Under the pieces are notes generated by a model that saw only the letters and a list, made by a program, of their open reading frames with translations, searched no databases and was not told the DNA's origin. A stretch of 64,000 nt of DNA from Diphasiastrum complanatum. Taxonomy: Eukaryota > Streptophyta > Lycopodiopsida > Lycopodiales > Lycopodiaceae. Positions 32,665-44,213 of the stretch are shown piece by piece. The DNA lies in NCBI GenBank assembly GCA_029204225.1, contig CM055092.1, positions 26,434,122-26,498,121 of the forward strand, read 5' to 3'. The stretch's first letter is position 1, and each line of letters starts with the position of its first letter. Both the position numbers and the translations under genes were made by a program.

Positions 32665-33498
32665 CTACAAGCACGCATGAGCCATCATACACCTTGCAGC
32701 TTCCATCAGTGTACAATTTCTTAGTTTAGCTATTCCATTGTGCTGAGCTGTGTAAGATACAGGTTTAATGTGCATAATATCTTGATCAGTATAGTAAGCT
32801 TTGAATTTGTTGAAAATGTACTCACCTCCACGATCTGTGCAAATTTGCTTCAGCTTATTGTTTGTCGATTTCTTAGCCCAATTCGTATAGTCAACGAATT
32901 TTTTGAAAGTTTTATATTTAGCACGAATAAAGTATATTACAACGAACTTGCTGAAGTCATTAATAAACGTAATGAAGTACTTTGCATCACCCAACGACAA
33001 TACTCCAAATGGTCCACAAATATCTAAATGCACAATTTCAAGTACCTTAGTTGCTTTATAAACATCCTTACTGAAAGGTGTTCTAGTCATCTTGCCTTTA
33101 AGACAGGATTCGCAGGTAGTTTGAATATTTCTACTTTTGATTTTGACTCCTTGAATTCTCTATATTTTGTTGGCTTGGTATAAGGCTTCCATGTTCATGT
33201 GACATAGCCTGTTGTGCCATAGTACATCTGTTGATTCTTGAGTTTGATTGACTTGTTTGATTCTTGTTCGAATGTTCAGGTGATATAATTTTTCTTTTCT
33301 GTTGTCTTTAGCAACCAGGTTATCAGAACCTTCCTCGAATTTACAAAAGTTCTTCGTGAAGGTTACTGACATGTCTGTATCAACTATCTTAGCAATGGAT
33401 AGAAGATCTTTATCAAGAGTTGGGACATAGAAAACTTCCTCCAATTTCTTGTCTCCCTGATTCATGTCCAGCCATAATACACCATTTCCATCACCCAC
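32665..33498 (-). pseudogene. Ec integrase with pre-integrase domain
   Basis: 33498-33160 carries the GAG-pre-integrase segment, VLWHNRLCHMNMEALYQANK, with the HHCC-type start. 33090-32665 is the core: VLEIVHLDICGPFG (first Asp), FITFINDFSKFVVIYFIRAK, ICTDRGGEYIFNKF (second Asp) and YTAQHNGIAKLRNCTLMEAA. In the last block the catalytic Glu expected after GIA is Lys. The domain stops abruptly at 32665, where sequence jumps to the RT thumb. Integrase would insert copia DNA; this copy has lost a catalytic residue and its C-terminus. Confidence 0.88.
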
Positions 33499-33499
33499 G

Positions 33500-34611
33500 T
33501 GTTTAGAATCATCGAATAGTTCGTCTTCTTGTACTTAGACAAAATTTGTTTCAAGAAAACAAAATGTAAGGTGGCTCTCGAATCAAGTACTACTTCTCAC
33601 ATTGATTAGATGAACAACATAGATCAGTACTAACATAAGCTGCTGAACTCCTTGTTGCCCTATCTTCTGCTGCTCTGGAGCATTCTGCTTTGTCTTCGAC
33701 ATAGTTTGAATATGAAAATTCACTTTGATTCTGCTCCTTTTTGTTTCTGGGATTCTAATAACAGTCTACTATTGCATGATCCCATAAATGCCAATGAATG
33801 CATTCAATCTTTGGATTTAGCCAGCACTTTTCTTCTGTGTAACTTGATCTTCTGCATCTGTTGCAGATCTTCTTATCACCAGAATTCTTTTGTTGCTTTC
33901 CAGATTGTTGTTCATTAGTATTAGACTCATTCTTCTTAGATGACTCCCTCTTAAACTTAGACTTCTTAAAAGATTTATTCTTCTGAGTAAATAGAGCATT
34001 TTTTGAATCACCATTGTCGTCATAGCGCTCACGAGCTTCTACTTCCTCCTTAACTCCATCTATTGCCTTTTGAAGTGTCATTGTCACATCTTTTGCCAAT
34101 AAGGTTTGAGTTGTGTGTAATGACCTAGGTAGGGCTCGAAGAAAATAACTAAGCTATTTTTCCTTCAAAATTGTATTTTTTGTATCAGAATTCTGCAAGA
34201 AAATAAACAAATCTTTAATCTTTCGCATGAATGTATTCAGGTCTTTGCCATCCCATTGTAGATAAGTTAATTGGTCTTCCAAGAACATGATCTGATACGA
34301 GATTGAGTCTCATTCTTGGTTTGCAATTCTTCCCATAAATCCTTTGTGTTTGAAATTGATGTAAGATCTAGCATTATATTGTTGTGCACTGAAGATGCAA
34401 TAATTGCTATAGCTTTGTCATTTTTTAGACTCCATTCTCGAAGTTCTTTGCCAGGAGAGCTTTTGGCTTCTCCTCAATTGGTTCTACCCATTGCCATAGA
34501 CCTTCGCCCTTCAACAAGAGTGAAGTCTTTAATTTTTAAATCAAGTAGTTTGAACCTTCTGGGGCCAAGATTGTAGTGATCTTAGCTTGAATATTGGTGA
34601 TCGATGACATC
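33500..34611 (-). pseudogene. Ec Gag and protease remnant
   Basis: A start at 34611 (MSSITNIQAKITTIL) begins a heavily shifted Gag. The clearest part is 34099-33755: AKDVTMTLQKAIDGVKEEVE, a Lys/Ser-rich stretch, and the knuckle CNRCRRSSYTEEKC, where the usual His is Tyr. About 33600-33560 holds VVLDSRATLHFVF, a protease active-site region with DSR in place of DSG. Neither could be active as it stands. Confidence 0.75.
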
Positions 34612-34709
34612 TTTTAATTATGAATAACCTCCAGATAACGGCTTACTGATGGATGTTTGAAGAATGCTAAGAGGGATGCGAAGATACCACTGTATCAACT
34701 TTAATTTTG

Positions 34710-34724
34710 TAAGCTCTAATACAA
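34710..34724 (-). promoter_or_regulatory. Ec primer-binding site, mutated
   Basis: The minus strand reads TTGTATTAGAGCTTA just inside the 5' LTR. It matches TGGTATCAGAGC except for two transitions or transversions. Confidence 0.75.
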
Positions 34725-34725
34725 C

Positions 34726-35681
34726 TATAGGAAAAATAGTAATTATTCTTCCACAGAGAACACGATGCAAGTTTGAATAAATCAAACTAATATCAGTGTC
34801 TTCAATCGGGATTGTATCTGATCTATGTACTAATAGAACGGTATTAGTTCTGATTGAATATGCATGCGAAAATTATATACAAAAGTAAGAGACAACTTAA
34901 GACAATTTAGACAATAGGAAACTATTGATCAAAAATGAATTTTTATAACTCTGAATCTGATTCATGAATATACATATCTTATTGTCTTATCTCGCTATTG
35001 TGTCTCTGATTGAGTGAGTGTGTCACAACAAGTAGTGCACATGTATTTATATTGCTACAGGACAGGTCTTTTGGCCTTTCAATGTTATAATAGTAGATAT
35101 CTAACCATTTACGATGGTTGATATTCAAATAGACGCTCTATTTCCAGGGTCTAATAAATTCTGTTCGCGAACTATTCACGACAGTCCATCTCTTTGTCTC
35201 AGCTTCGTGTTTCGCAAATTGATTGCGACACTTGTCTCTTCACGACATTTTCGTCTTTCGCGAATTGTTCACAACAGATGACAATTATTGAGCTTGAAGA
35301 AGAAAATCTAGAATATTTCGCGAACTGTTTGAGATAGTTTCATGACAAGTGAGCTTGAAAAACAATCCAGAAGATTTAGCGAATTGTTCGCGAAAATTTT
35401 GCGAGATTTGAGGTTTGAACAAGAAACAAAATATTTTGCGGCAATATTCTGTTTGCGAATGTTTTGAGCTTCAACAAGAAAGCCAGGAGCTTCTACAAGA
35501 AACTGTTTCGCGAATCTTTCGAGTTGACTGCAAGACAAATTTTGCGAATCCTTCGCGAATCTTTCGAGTTGGTCACTAATAGAAATGTTTCGAGTTCGCA
35601 TTCATTTTTTTCTCATCCTTTGTCAAGTAAACTACGCACTTTGTTAATAGAATCAAGATCTATCTGATTAGTTGTTCTACA
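34726..35681 (-). repeat. 5' LTR of copia element Ec
   Basis: 956 bp, TGTAGAACAACT at 35681 to CCTATA at 34726. It keeps six TTCGCGAA palindromes (35164, 35257, 35317, 35387, 35507, 35552), all eroded in the 3' LTR. Its terminal CA has become TA. Confidence 0.93.
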
Positions 35682-35686
35682 ACATC
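35682..35686. repeat. target-site duplication ACATC, right
   Basis: Partner of 30698-30702. Confidence 0.92.
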
Positions 35687-35956
35687 TTTATCAAAGAAAT
35701 GTATGGCTATCTCTAATGCCTAAATTATTTTTACATTCTCTTTATATAAGGTTATTAGCATTAGAGGATTGCATGGCTATCCCAGACGCCTAATTGTTTC
35801 TACAATCTCTCTTTTATGGCAATCTATAAGACCCCTACACTGATAATCCCGTTCAACACTAAAGAACAACTGGCATCTCCATTCTCTAAGTAATCCATGA
35901 TTCTATTAACGTAGTTATCACTGTGCTTTCATCATTTCAATAATCGTTTCTCATCC
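35687..35956. other. spacer with a diverged ~60-bp tandem repeat
   Basis: TATGGCTATCTCTAATGCCT near 35702 recurs as CATGGCTATCCCAGACGCCT near 35776, each followed by a T/C-rich stretch and a TATA-like run. No coding sequence. It may be leader of the gypsy remnant that starts at 35957. Confidence 0.45.
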
Positions 35957-38400
35957 ATGTCGACATCCGCCCACAACCATAAAGAATTTGAACCAATACA
36001 GTTTGTCGATCATTCCTATGATCACACATACCATCCAGATACCACACCTTCTTTTGGTAGTTCACAATCCGATCATGAAGATACCTCATGTTCGTGCAGA
36101 CAAGATGAGTATTCCACAGACCCAGATTATCCAGGACAACTAGCTATCCAGGGATGGCTATGTAATTGCCACGGGACCACGAGCAACAGGTGTTTTATCT
36201 GTGGCGAAACAAGACGTTTTATGGTCAATTGTGAAGTTAAGAACCAATCCGTGTTGAATGTCCAGACTGTGTTCAAAAATGCAGTTTCAAAGATTGCCCA
36301 AATCAACCTAACAGGATCCTACCAGCACAACATATCTCATCAGAACCTGTTAGAGTCCTTGCTAGAGCTCAACACAAAATCTTGAAAAACCAGCTGACCA
36401 TATGGGAAGTTCCTTGATAGCTTCTACATTACCAAGAGATTAGCTAGACCCACACGTGGAACAAAGGCAATACAATGAATTTTGAGATGAATTTTTGCAG
36501 GAGGAACAGAACACGGACTGTCCGTTATCTGCTCCGATCCTCGAAAAAGAGCAATTCCTATAGGGACTCGAAGTAATCTCCAAACTTCTGCAGGCTCAAA
36601 TCACAATGTCGTTCCATAGCGCAATGAAATCTTTCACTGGTCTCCAAAGTTATATCCATCAAAGTTTTCAGCTGCCCAATATCCTAGATGAACAGCGAAA
36701 ACTAGATGAGATTCCAGAAATTCCTCAGATTCCCATGAATATGATGAATATAGGTGCTGCTAAGGGGACTAGCATCATCTTACCTATTCACTATAAAGAT
36801 TATCTAGCAATATCCACTATCCTTGATAGTGGATCAGGCATAAACATAAGGGCTTTGTCACTAGCAAAGTCATGGGGGTTCAATACCTTAGATAAGCCAC
36901 GTTACAAACTTCGTATGGCCGATCATCGAATAACCGACCTTGCAGGTCATTTATCGAATATTCCAGTCCATATTGTAGGTGTCAAATTTACCATAGATTG
37001 TGTCTATAAACTCCTTCTTGGCACACCCTGGATATAGATGGCATGCGTTGTCCAAGATTGGAAATGTAACAAAATAACCTTTGGCAACAGCGAAACATGA
37101 GTCACTGTTGACTCGAATGGCCACGTAAAGCCAGCCAAAGTTTATGATGATTGGTCATCTACAACATATGATGAATACGATAGTGTTCCAATCCAACTGA
37201 AAGGACACTATACAAGATCAAGGAATATTAAAAATTAGGGTCAAGCACTGGCCACTGTGGACTGTGTTGATTCCAACAGACGTCGAATAGAAACTGTCGC
37301 AGAAGAAGCATATATTCTACCATCTTCTACGGACATCGAAACCCCCATCATTCCACTCATGATGATAGACCCAATTCCTATAGCTTGGTGCCCAGGAGAA
37401 CTTAGTGTCTCTGCCGCCCATGTTCTGGAAGACGGTATTCTTTCAATGAATGATGACGTACTGACTGACGAACATGTGCTCATTTATTTGGATGAAAAAT
37501 GTTATCCACCAAAATCTATTCCCAAAGAGATTAAGTCGCTAGGGCCTTTGGCTCATGTGCAACTTACATCCAAAGTTTCCAACACAACGACCTACAGGCC
37601 TAACCCAAGGTCTACAAATGGGACATGTATCCAGACAAAGTTTGGGATACAATAGACGAAGAATTGATTCAAGGGGCAACCACACCGCCTCCCCAACAAA
37701 CCAGAAAACTTCAGTTCCAAAAACATCAAGTCATCGACACAAACTTAACCGAGCAACAAAAACATGCACGAGAAGCTTAAGCAACCAATCAAGCCATTGT
37801 CTGAACATTACAAGCACAAACCCTCTGATCAAGCTTCCACATCTGATAGCACATCCATGCAGCTGGTTCCCAAAGTTCCAGAGAACTTTGTGGAACCTCC
37901 ATTTGATCTCCCAAGCAAGTTCAAGAACTTCACACTTGATGATGTAGTCATCCAGTTGCCACAACCACAACGGGAACCTACACAATTTTTCCAGTCCTTT
38001 GAAAGACTAGCCAAGACCATAGAGCTAAATCTCAAAGATCCTGATGAGGACGTGGATCGCATTGTTCATGTCGGAGCCCACCTTACGCCAGGTCAAAATT
38101 TTGATCCGGAAACCTTACTCCGCAAATATAGGGATGTATTTGCATGGAATTATGCTGAAATGAAGGGGGTCCCGCCTAAAATAGCTGTCCATACAATTCC
38201 TTTAGAGGAGAACGCTAAGCTTGTTAGGGCTAAGCCTTACCGTTGTAATCCGATCTATCACAAATGAATTGACGAAGGTATTAAGAAGCTTCTAGATACT
38301 GGTTTCATTTATGAAGTCCAACACACAGATTGGGTATCACCCATTGTGGTGGTTCCCAAGAAAAATGGCAAGCTTCGTATTTGCGTCGATCTGACTTTAG
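35957..38400 (+). pseudogene. Ty3/gypsy Gag-protease-RT remnant (E2)
   Basis: Plus-strand order: 35957-36385 Gag end with a knuckle-like CFICGETRRFMVNC, whose usual His position is Arg; a stop-ridden linker to 36606; 36606-37037 aspartic protease with STILDSGSGINIRALSLAKS (DSG active site) and CVYKLLLGTPW; a long linker (37257-37950); 37764-38267 leading to RT with YRDVFAWNYAEMKGVPPKIA, EENAKLVRAKPYR and, past a TGA at 38265, IDEGIKKLLDTGFIYEVQ, WVSPIVVVPKKNGKLRICVD. The RT is cut near 38395, before the polymerase active site. Stops at 37098 and 38265 are TGA where CGA (Arg) is plausible. E2 and E3 are related but not close. Confidence 0.88.
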
Positions 38401-38880
38401 GTCTGCTACAAACATTGTACCATGCAAGTATGTCGTTCATAAATGCAAATGCCAAGTTTGGCCTAGATAGAACTCGAGATATATGAATTTGACATATCTA
38501 GTTTGATGATTACAACTTGCATATAGATTGTAGACTTAGAATTAGCAAAAACATGCCAGTAGAAACTTGTGGCAATTCACATGCATTGATTGTAAGTGAT
38601 CCATAGTGACATGCAAGGCATGCATAAAGTGAAATGGACACGTGCATGATGATTTGTACATTTCTAGTTAGAACTAGGACACTTGGAAAAAGTAGGTAGA
38701 AATTCATGCATGAGATGTGACAAATGTCACATAGACTCTAGTTTTTCACTTTAGATGTCATCAAATGATGGATGGATGTGGTTCTACCTCGAGCTACCTC
38801 AAACTCCATAAATATGTGTAGCTCTCCTCATAATTTATAATGAAGAACCAAAGCTTTGTAGCTATCTCTTGCTATTTTGG
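38401..38880. repeat. LTR-like non-coding insert between E2 RT and ORF3-B
   Basis: The coding similarity of RT ends near 38395 and that of the third ORF begins near 38885. The intervening 480 bp is non-coding, with several CATGCA and TGTGACAAATGTCAC-like short palindromes and TATAATGAAGAACC near the right end, resembling a copia LTR U3/R. No ends or duplications were established. Confidence 0.35.
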
Positions 38881-39895
38881 ATCCACACAATTTTTGCTTG
38901 TTATGCGTCAAAGTCACGCTTCCACTTCCTATACCAACGTACCACGTACAAGGTCAGGATAAATGCAAACTCGATGGTCACCGTTGGCATTATGTCTGGT
39001 GACCGTCAGCTCATCTCTCATCGTCAGGCAAAAATTTTGATCAAACCCTTCGTCACCCAAACTGCACCAGAATTTTCAATCTAGACTAACAACGGTTACC
39101 TGATAGATGCTATCACGGAACCCATCATTTAGACGGCTGCGCATCTGTTTAACAACTTTCTGGTTGTTTCAACATTTCGCAAAGACAAAATCTAGTCCAA
39201 GCTGCTGAGTCAGATAGTGGAATCCTTTCTAGCATTCCCTGGCCCCTCAGTTGTGCCATACGACTGACATACCTTCCTCATTCACGAACTAACCATCTCC
39301 ATCAGACCCAACAACTGTGAGCATATCGCAGTAGGCCCCTTGTTGTGTAATTTTACATGCGCACTTGTCGAGATGAAACTGCGCGGTTTCCATCGCTCAA
39401 CTCTTTTGTCGTCCATCATGCTGCACACTAACCTGCCATCTGTAGCATCCACCTCCTCCCAACCTGCAGTTACTGACACAACGGCCAGCAAACGAATGCG
39501 TGGCACTACCTCTTCATCCTCATCTCCACTTGCTACCCGAAGACGCACCACCACCACTGCACTAACCACTCCATCAACCACCGCCACTTCTTCTTCTGTG
39601 CAACCTTTCCCTCTTGTCTCTATTGTCACTACCCCTCTTTCTGTTCCATCCATGACTACTTCTGTTTCCATTCCCGTTTCCTCTATTGATACCACCTACC
39701 CCTTCCATCACCATCGCATCCTCCATCTCTCCTCTTCAGTTTAATCTCTCTGATTCTCAGTTGTCTCCAGACACTCTGGCGTGGATGCAAGTCATCAACT
39801 TTTCACCCCCACGTCAGACCATTTCTACTCCCTCCTCGTCTTTGATGCAGCCTTACTCTCTGAAGTCGAACGTCTATGCAATCAATAAACTGGAG
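38881..39895 (+). pseudogene. third ORF of gypsy element E2 (ORF3-B)
   Basis: The translation aligns with ORF3-C over about 170 residues. KSRFHFLYQRTTYKVRINAN pairs with KSKFYITFQGATHKVRVTEA; NNGYLIDAITEPII-stop with NDGCLLEAITEPYIHA; AAHLFNNFLVVSTFRKDKI with AVQLLNDFLMVGNLRKDRI. Stops fall at TAG or TGA codons (39082, 39133, 39192, 39268). From 39420 a Ser/Thr-rich linker with basic TRRRTTTT matches the SASRRRTRHT linker of ORF3-C. The frame ends at 39895; the coiled coil and C-terminal domain are absent. Function unknown. Confidence 0.75.
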
Positions 39896-40030
39896 TAGAA
39901 GCAAGATTGACACTGAAGTTTTTGAGTTCCACATCTTTTTTGATCGCCTTTGAGTTCAAGGTCCACGTCATCCACACTGCCCTATCCGACGCAGACCACG
40001 TTATAGTTCATTTTAGTACCTTTTAGTAAC
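39896..40030. other. junction between ORF3-B and a copia LTR
   Basis: Short spacer that may still encode third-ORF sequence in another frame (FLSSTSFLIAFEFKVHVIHT near 39919). The copia LTR start is placed at 40031. Confidence 0.3.
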
Positions 40031-40386
40031 TGTAGTGTTTCACACTCATTGCCCACATAGGCATTATAACTGTTCCATGTATATATACATAACGGCCACT
40101 CACAGAGCAGATATATGTGAAGTAGAGAAAAGTAAATCAAAACTCTTGCGCGAACTCCATTGTGTCTTAATTGGTGCTCACTCAATTCGAAATGTCTAAT
40201 CTCGAAGGTCTTAGATGCCTAATTGTTTTGCTCCCTTCGTGGTTGTCTTTGACACCTACCAAGACATTCCTCCATTCGATCTAAGTCAATGTTGATGTTG
40301 TAGTTTGGTAAACTTCCTATTCAAGTTCTCTATGTTGGAGCTTTGTTTTCTATTCTGCACCTAATTTCTTCGAGAGCCTCCAATAG
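40031..40386 (+). repeat. copia 5' LTR
   Basis: It begins TGTAGTGTTTCACAC, carries TATATATACATA (40079-40090) and ends just before a primer site at 40389. Its right end is not exact. Confidence 0.55.
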
Positions 40387-40388
40387 AG

Positions 40389-40402
40389 TGGTATCAAAGC
40401 CC
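40389..40402 (+). promoter_or_regulatory. copia primer-binding site
   Basis: TGGTATCAAAGCCC, one base different from the initiator-Met primer site of plant copia elements, 58 bases before the Gag start at 40460. Confidence 0.85.
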
Positions 40403-40459
40403 TCAATCCAAACTACTATTAGTACTCAAAACTGTTTTACTATACTTAGATCATTCATC

Positions 40460-41880
40460 ATGGAAGGAACATCTTCAAAAATCCACTTGATCAACAAGTT
40501 CAATGGTGATGACTTCCACATGTGGAAGTTCAAGATGAAGATGATACTCATAGAAAAAAAACTTTGGGGATACGTCAACGATTCAATAGCCAAGCCGGTT
40601 GATGAACTTGACCTGCTGACCACTTGGGAGGCTAAGGATGGCAAAGCTCTTGCCATTGTATCTCTGAATCTTAAAGATTCACAAATAGCTCATGTAACTA
40701 ATTGTTCCAGCTCCAAAGAGGCATGGGACATTCTTACTGGTCTACATGAAACAATAGATGTATCGACTCAACTCTTCTTGAGGAAGAAGTTTCTGTCACT
40801 CAAGATGAGTGAAGCAACCTCAGTCACTGATCATCTAAATGAGTTCAAATAGCTACTCAATCAGTTAACTGCAGTAGGTTCACCAGTATCGGACGAAGAT
40901 GCTAACATGTCTCTTCTGTCCAGTTTTCCTCTCTCTTACGACAATCTAGTATTGCTACTTAGCAATGCTCCTAACTTGTCTCAACAAAAGGTGATAGCAA
41001 ACTTATTGCAGGAAGAAGTAAGAAGAAAAAGCTTATCCATGTCAAATTCGAAGACAGTCGCTCTCTATTCGAATAAGCAACAGCTCCAGAAGAAGAAATC
41101 TTTGAAGGACAAGAAGACAAAAGCTGAGCAAACTGATTCAGACTAGCAATCACAATAACACAATCGACAACATCAAAAGCCTAAGACCAAACTCTTTTGC
41201 AGCTACTACAAGAGAACCAATCATGACATCAAGGATTGTTGAGTTCTCAAGCATAATGAAACAAAGAAGAAGATGCAGTAGGATGGAGGATCTCATTTTG
41301 CCATAACCTCTCTCAAAGACCCAACTCTGCTAATGATACAAGATGAATCCATTAGAGATGCAATGGATTGGTATCTCGATTACGGTGCTTCTTAGCACAT
41401 GACTTCCATGCAAGTCCTTATTTGAAGACCTCACACCAGCAGAATTGAAGTATGTCTACTTCGGTGACTCAAGTGCATTGCAGATCGAAGGCAAAGGATA
41501 TATATGCCTCTACCTTCCAAATGGTAAATTAACCTTGCTCAATGATGTACTTTACATACCCAAACTAGCCAAAAATCTATTGTCAGTTAACAAGCTCACT
41601 GATTAGGGCTGTAGAGCCTTGTTCAATTCGAATCAATCGATTCTTGTTGCAACATGACTTCATCCCAAACTCTGTTGACTCTAATATTTATCTCAAACAC
41701 AGAGGCTCAAGCTATGTCATAATAGCTCTATATGTTGATGCCTCATTGATCATGAGAAACTCGAATCAGTTGCTTCATGAGATGAAGAACTTTTGTCGAA
41801 GGAATTCGAAATGACCGATTCAGGCCTTATGCACTACCTTCTGGAAATCGAGATAACTAGAGAGCTTATTAGCAACTAGT
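40460..41880 (+). pseudogene. Ty1/copia Gag-protease fused to RT remnant
   Basis: Gag starts at 40460 (MEGTSSKIHLINKFNGDDFH) with KLWGYVNDSI and DILTGLHETIDVSTQLFLRK, reading through a TAG at 40850 to 41146. A knuckle FCSYYKRTNHDIKDC has Tyr in place of its second Cys. The protease site at about 41372 is WYLDYGAS-stop-HMT, with DYG in place of DSG. Pre-integrase-like LNDVLYIPKLAKNLLSVNKL follows. Near 41690 the sequence jumps straight to RT: SSYVIIALYVDASLIMRNSN, where YVDD has become YVDA, then KEFEMTDSGLMHYLLEIEI. Integrase and most of RT are deleted. Inactive. Confidence 0.85.
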
Positions 41881-42447
41881 GGAACAGTCACTTTAGCCTT
41901 CTATTTTTTGAATTAACTTTTGTCGACCTGACAAATAATAGATCTGGGTCAGATCTATAGACCCGACGAAGATTAGTTTTCAGTATTTTTTTGCTAGATT
42001 TTTCACTTTTTTTGGTGATTTTTGTTCAGTTTCTAGAAATGGATGGGAAGTAACCTTTGCCCTTAAAACTATAGCTTCACTACATCATGGCAATTTTGTT
42101 TGCAAGTCAACGAAGGTTGGTTGCAAAAGGACCAGAAAATTATCAATGACTAATGAAGATTTTGCCTCTTTTGTCACCAAAATAGCAGAAATGAATGATT
42201 TTTTTTTATTTCTTTGATTTCATCAGATCCAAATGGATCTTAGGAATGGTCATCTGTTTGGTTTCCTCTGCTCTACAATCAAAATAGATTTCAAGCAAAA
42301 AAAACTCCATACAAATCAAGCATAATCTCTTCCAAATTAACCCTAAAATACAATTTTAACACTATTATGCCAAGACAAGATGTCTAAATGCAAGCTAACA
42401 TCCATGCATGGATCAGAAAATGCTAAAAAATGAAAAATTGGCGTAGC
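41881..42447 (-). other. leader of a minus-strand gypsy element, no Gag seen
   Basis: Downstream (minus strand) of the primer site at 42448-42465. No Gag motif is visible before the copia remnant begins at 41880, so the element is cut here. Confidence 0.35.
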
Positions 42448-42465
42448 TCCCCGACAATGGCACCA
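42448..42465 (-). promoter_or_regulatory. gypsy primer-binding site
   Basis: The minus strand reads TGGTGCCATTGTCGGGGA, a diverged form of TGGCGCCGTTGCCGGGGA, four bases inside the LTR end at 42470. Confidence 0.8.
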
Positions 42466-42469
42466 AAAT

Positions 42470-43372
<903 letters not shown>

Positions 43373-43392
<20 letters not shown>

Positions 43393-43630
43393 CTCCCTCG
43401 TCAAGAAGACTAGCTATTTTCACAGGATCACTTTCATCCAACTTAAGAACTAGCTCCCTGTTAGGAATGTATCTTTCCTCTAAGCATCTAGAAGTATGAA
43501 TCGGAAAGATTTGATAATTACTATAGATATTAGTGTCCACATTGGATGCTTCACTATTTCTTACATCAATTTTTACATAACATGGTGGAAAAACTACATG
43601 AAGGAACAAATAGAAACATAACACAATCAA
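43373..43630 (-). pseudogene. element ORF tail upstream of LTR G
   Basis: An 85-codon minus-strand frame reads VVFPPCYVKIDVRNSEASNV, then SRCLEERYIPNRELVLKLDE, then SDPVKIASLLDEGVRKIVN. It runs into the polypurine-like tract and the LTR start, the position of the last ORF in gypsy elements. No match to the other third ORFs was evident. The E3 insertion cuts off its upstream part. Confidence 0.35.
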
Positions 43631-43686
43631 GCATATTTTTTAAAGATCTGCTCATTTTTAAATTTATTCTCTTAGATCATTGGACA

Positions 43687-43691
43687 CTTAG
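43687..43691. repeat. target-site duplication CTTAG, left
   Basis: CTTAG immediately before the TGTTGG of the E3 5' LTR; repeated at 51197-51201 right after the CA end of the 3' LTR. Confidence 0.93.
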
Positions 43692-44213
43692 TGTTGGAGG
43701 GTTTGTGGATCCCTAGGCAACTCTAACCCTAGTTAATAAGTGAGAGGGATTTGGCACCCTACGTGTGTAAGTCCAACCCAATGATCACATAGTTATTTGA
43801 TTAATTAGAAAGTCAATAAAAGGGCTTTAGGCCTTTTTGCGAGACTTTTAATGTCGCAGGGCCTAAATGTCAAATTAGTGAATAAAGTTGGGTTTCCCTC
43901 CAATTTTGATGGTTCCCACACTTTTTTAAATTGGAATAAAAAGAGAGGCAAGACTGGACCAATAGGATACAGAGGCCAGGGTCCTCCTCTCTACTATAAA
44001 AAGAGACCAACTCGAGTTGCTCCTCATGTTCATTTCCTCATTTCAATAAAGCAGATTGGTTCTCTTTAGAAATGGATTGATGAATGTCCTTGCTCTTCCT
44101 CTCTTTTCCTCCATTCCTCATGCTTTCTTTGGTATTTGCTAATTGTTGGATTTGATCATTATTGGGATTGCTATTTCTTATGCTTTTTGTGAGAGAGAAA
44201 GGGAGAGAGAAGA
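43692..44213 (+). repeat. 5' LTR of E3, 3'-truncated
   Basis: It starts TGTTGGAGGGTTTGTGG and matches the 3' LTR over about 520 bp, to the GAGAGAGAAGAGT near 44213. The last ~235 bp of the LTR are missing. It has a TATAAAAAG box near 43997. Confidence 0.92.

Larger units (their letters stand above)
30703..35681 (-). mobile_element. copia element Ec with both LTRs, internally deleted
   Basis: Two similar LTRs in the same (minus) orientation at 30703-31679 and 34726-35681 bound an internal region with decayed Gag, protease, integrase, part of RT and RNase H. ACATC duplications flank it. Total 4,979 bp. The join near 32661-32665 removes the end of integrase and most of reverse transcriptase, so the copy cannot be autonomous. 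Confidence 0.95.

Noticed and set aside
36450-36470. CACACGTGG near 36452 as another LTR palindrome
   Set aside because: It lies in coding-derived linker of E2 and only half matches the extended palindrome.
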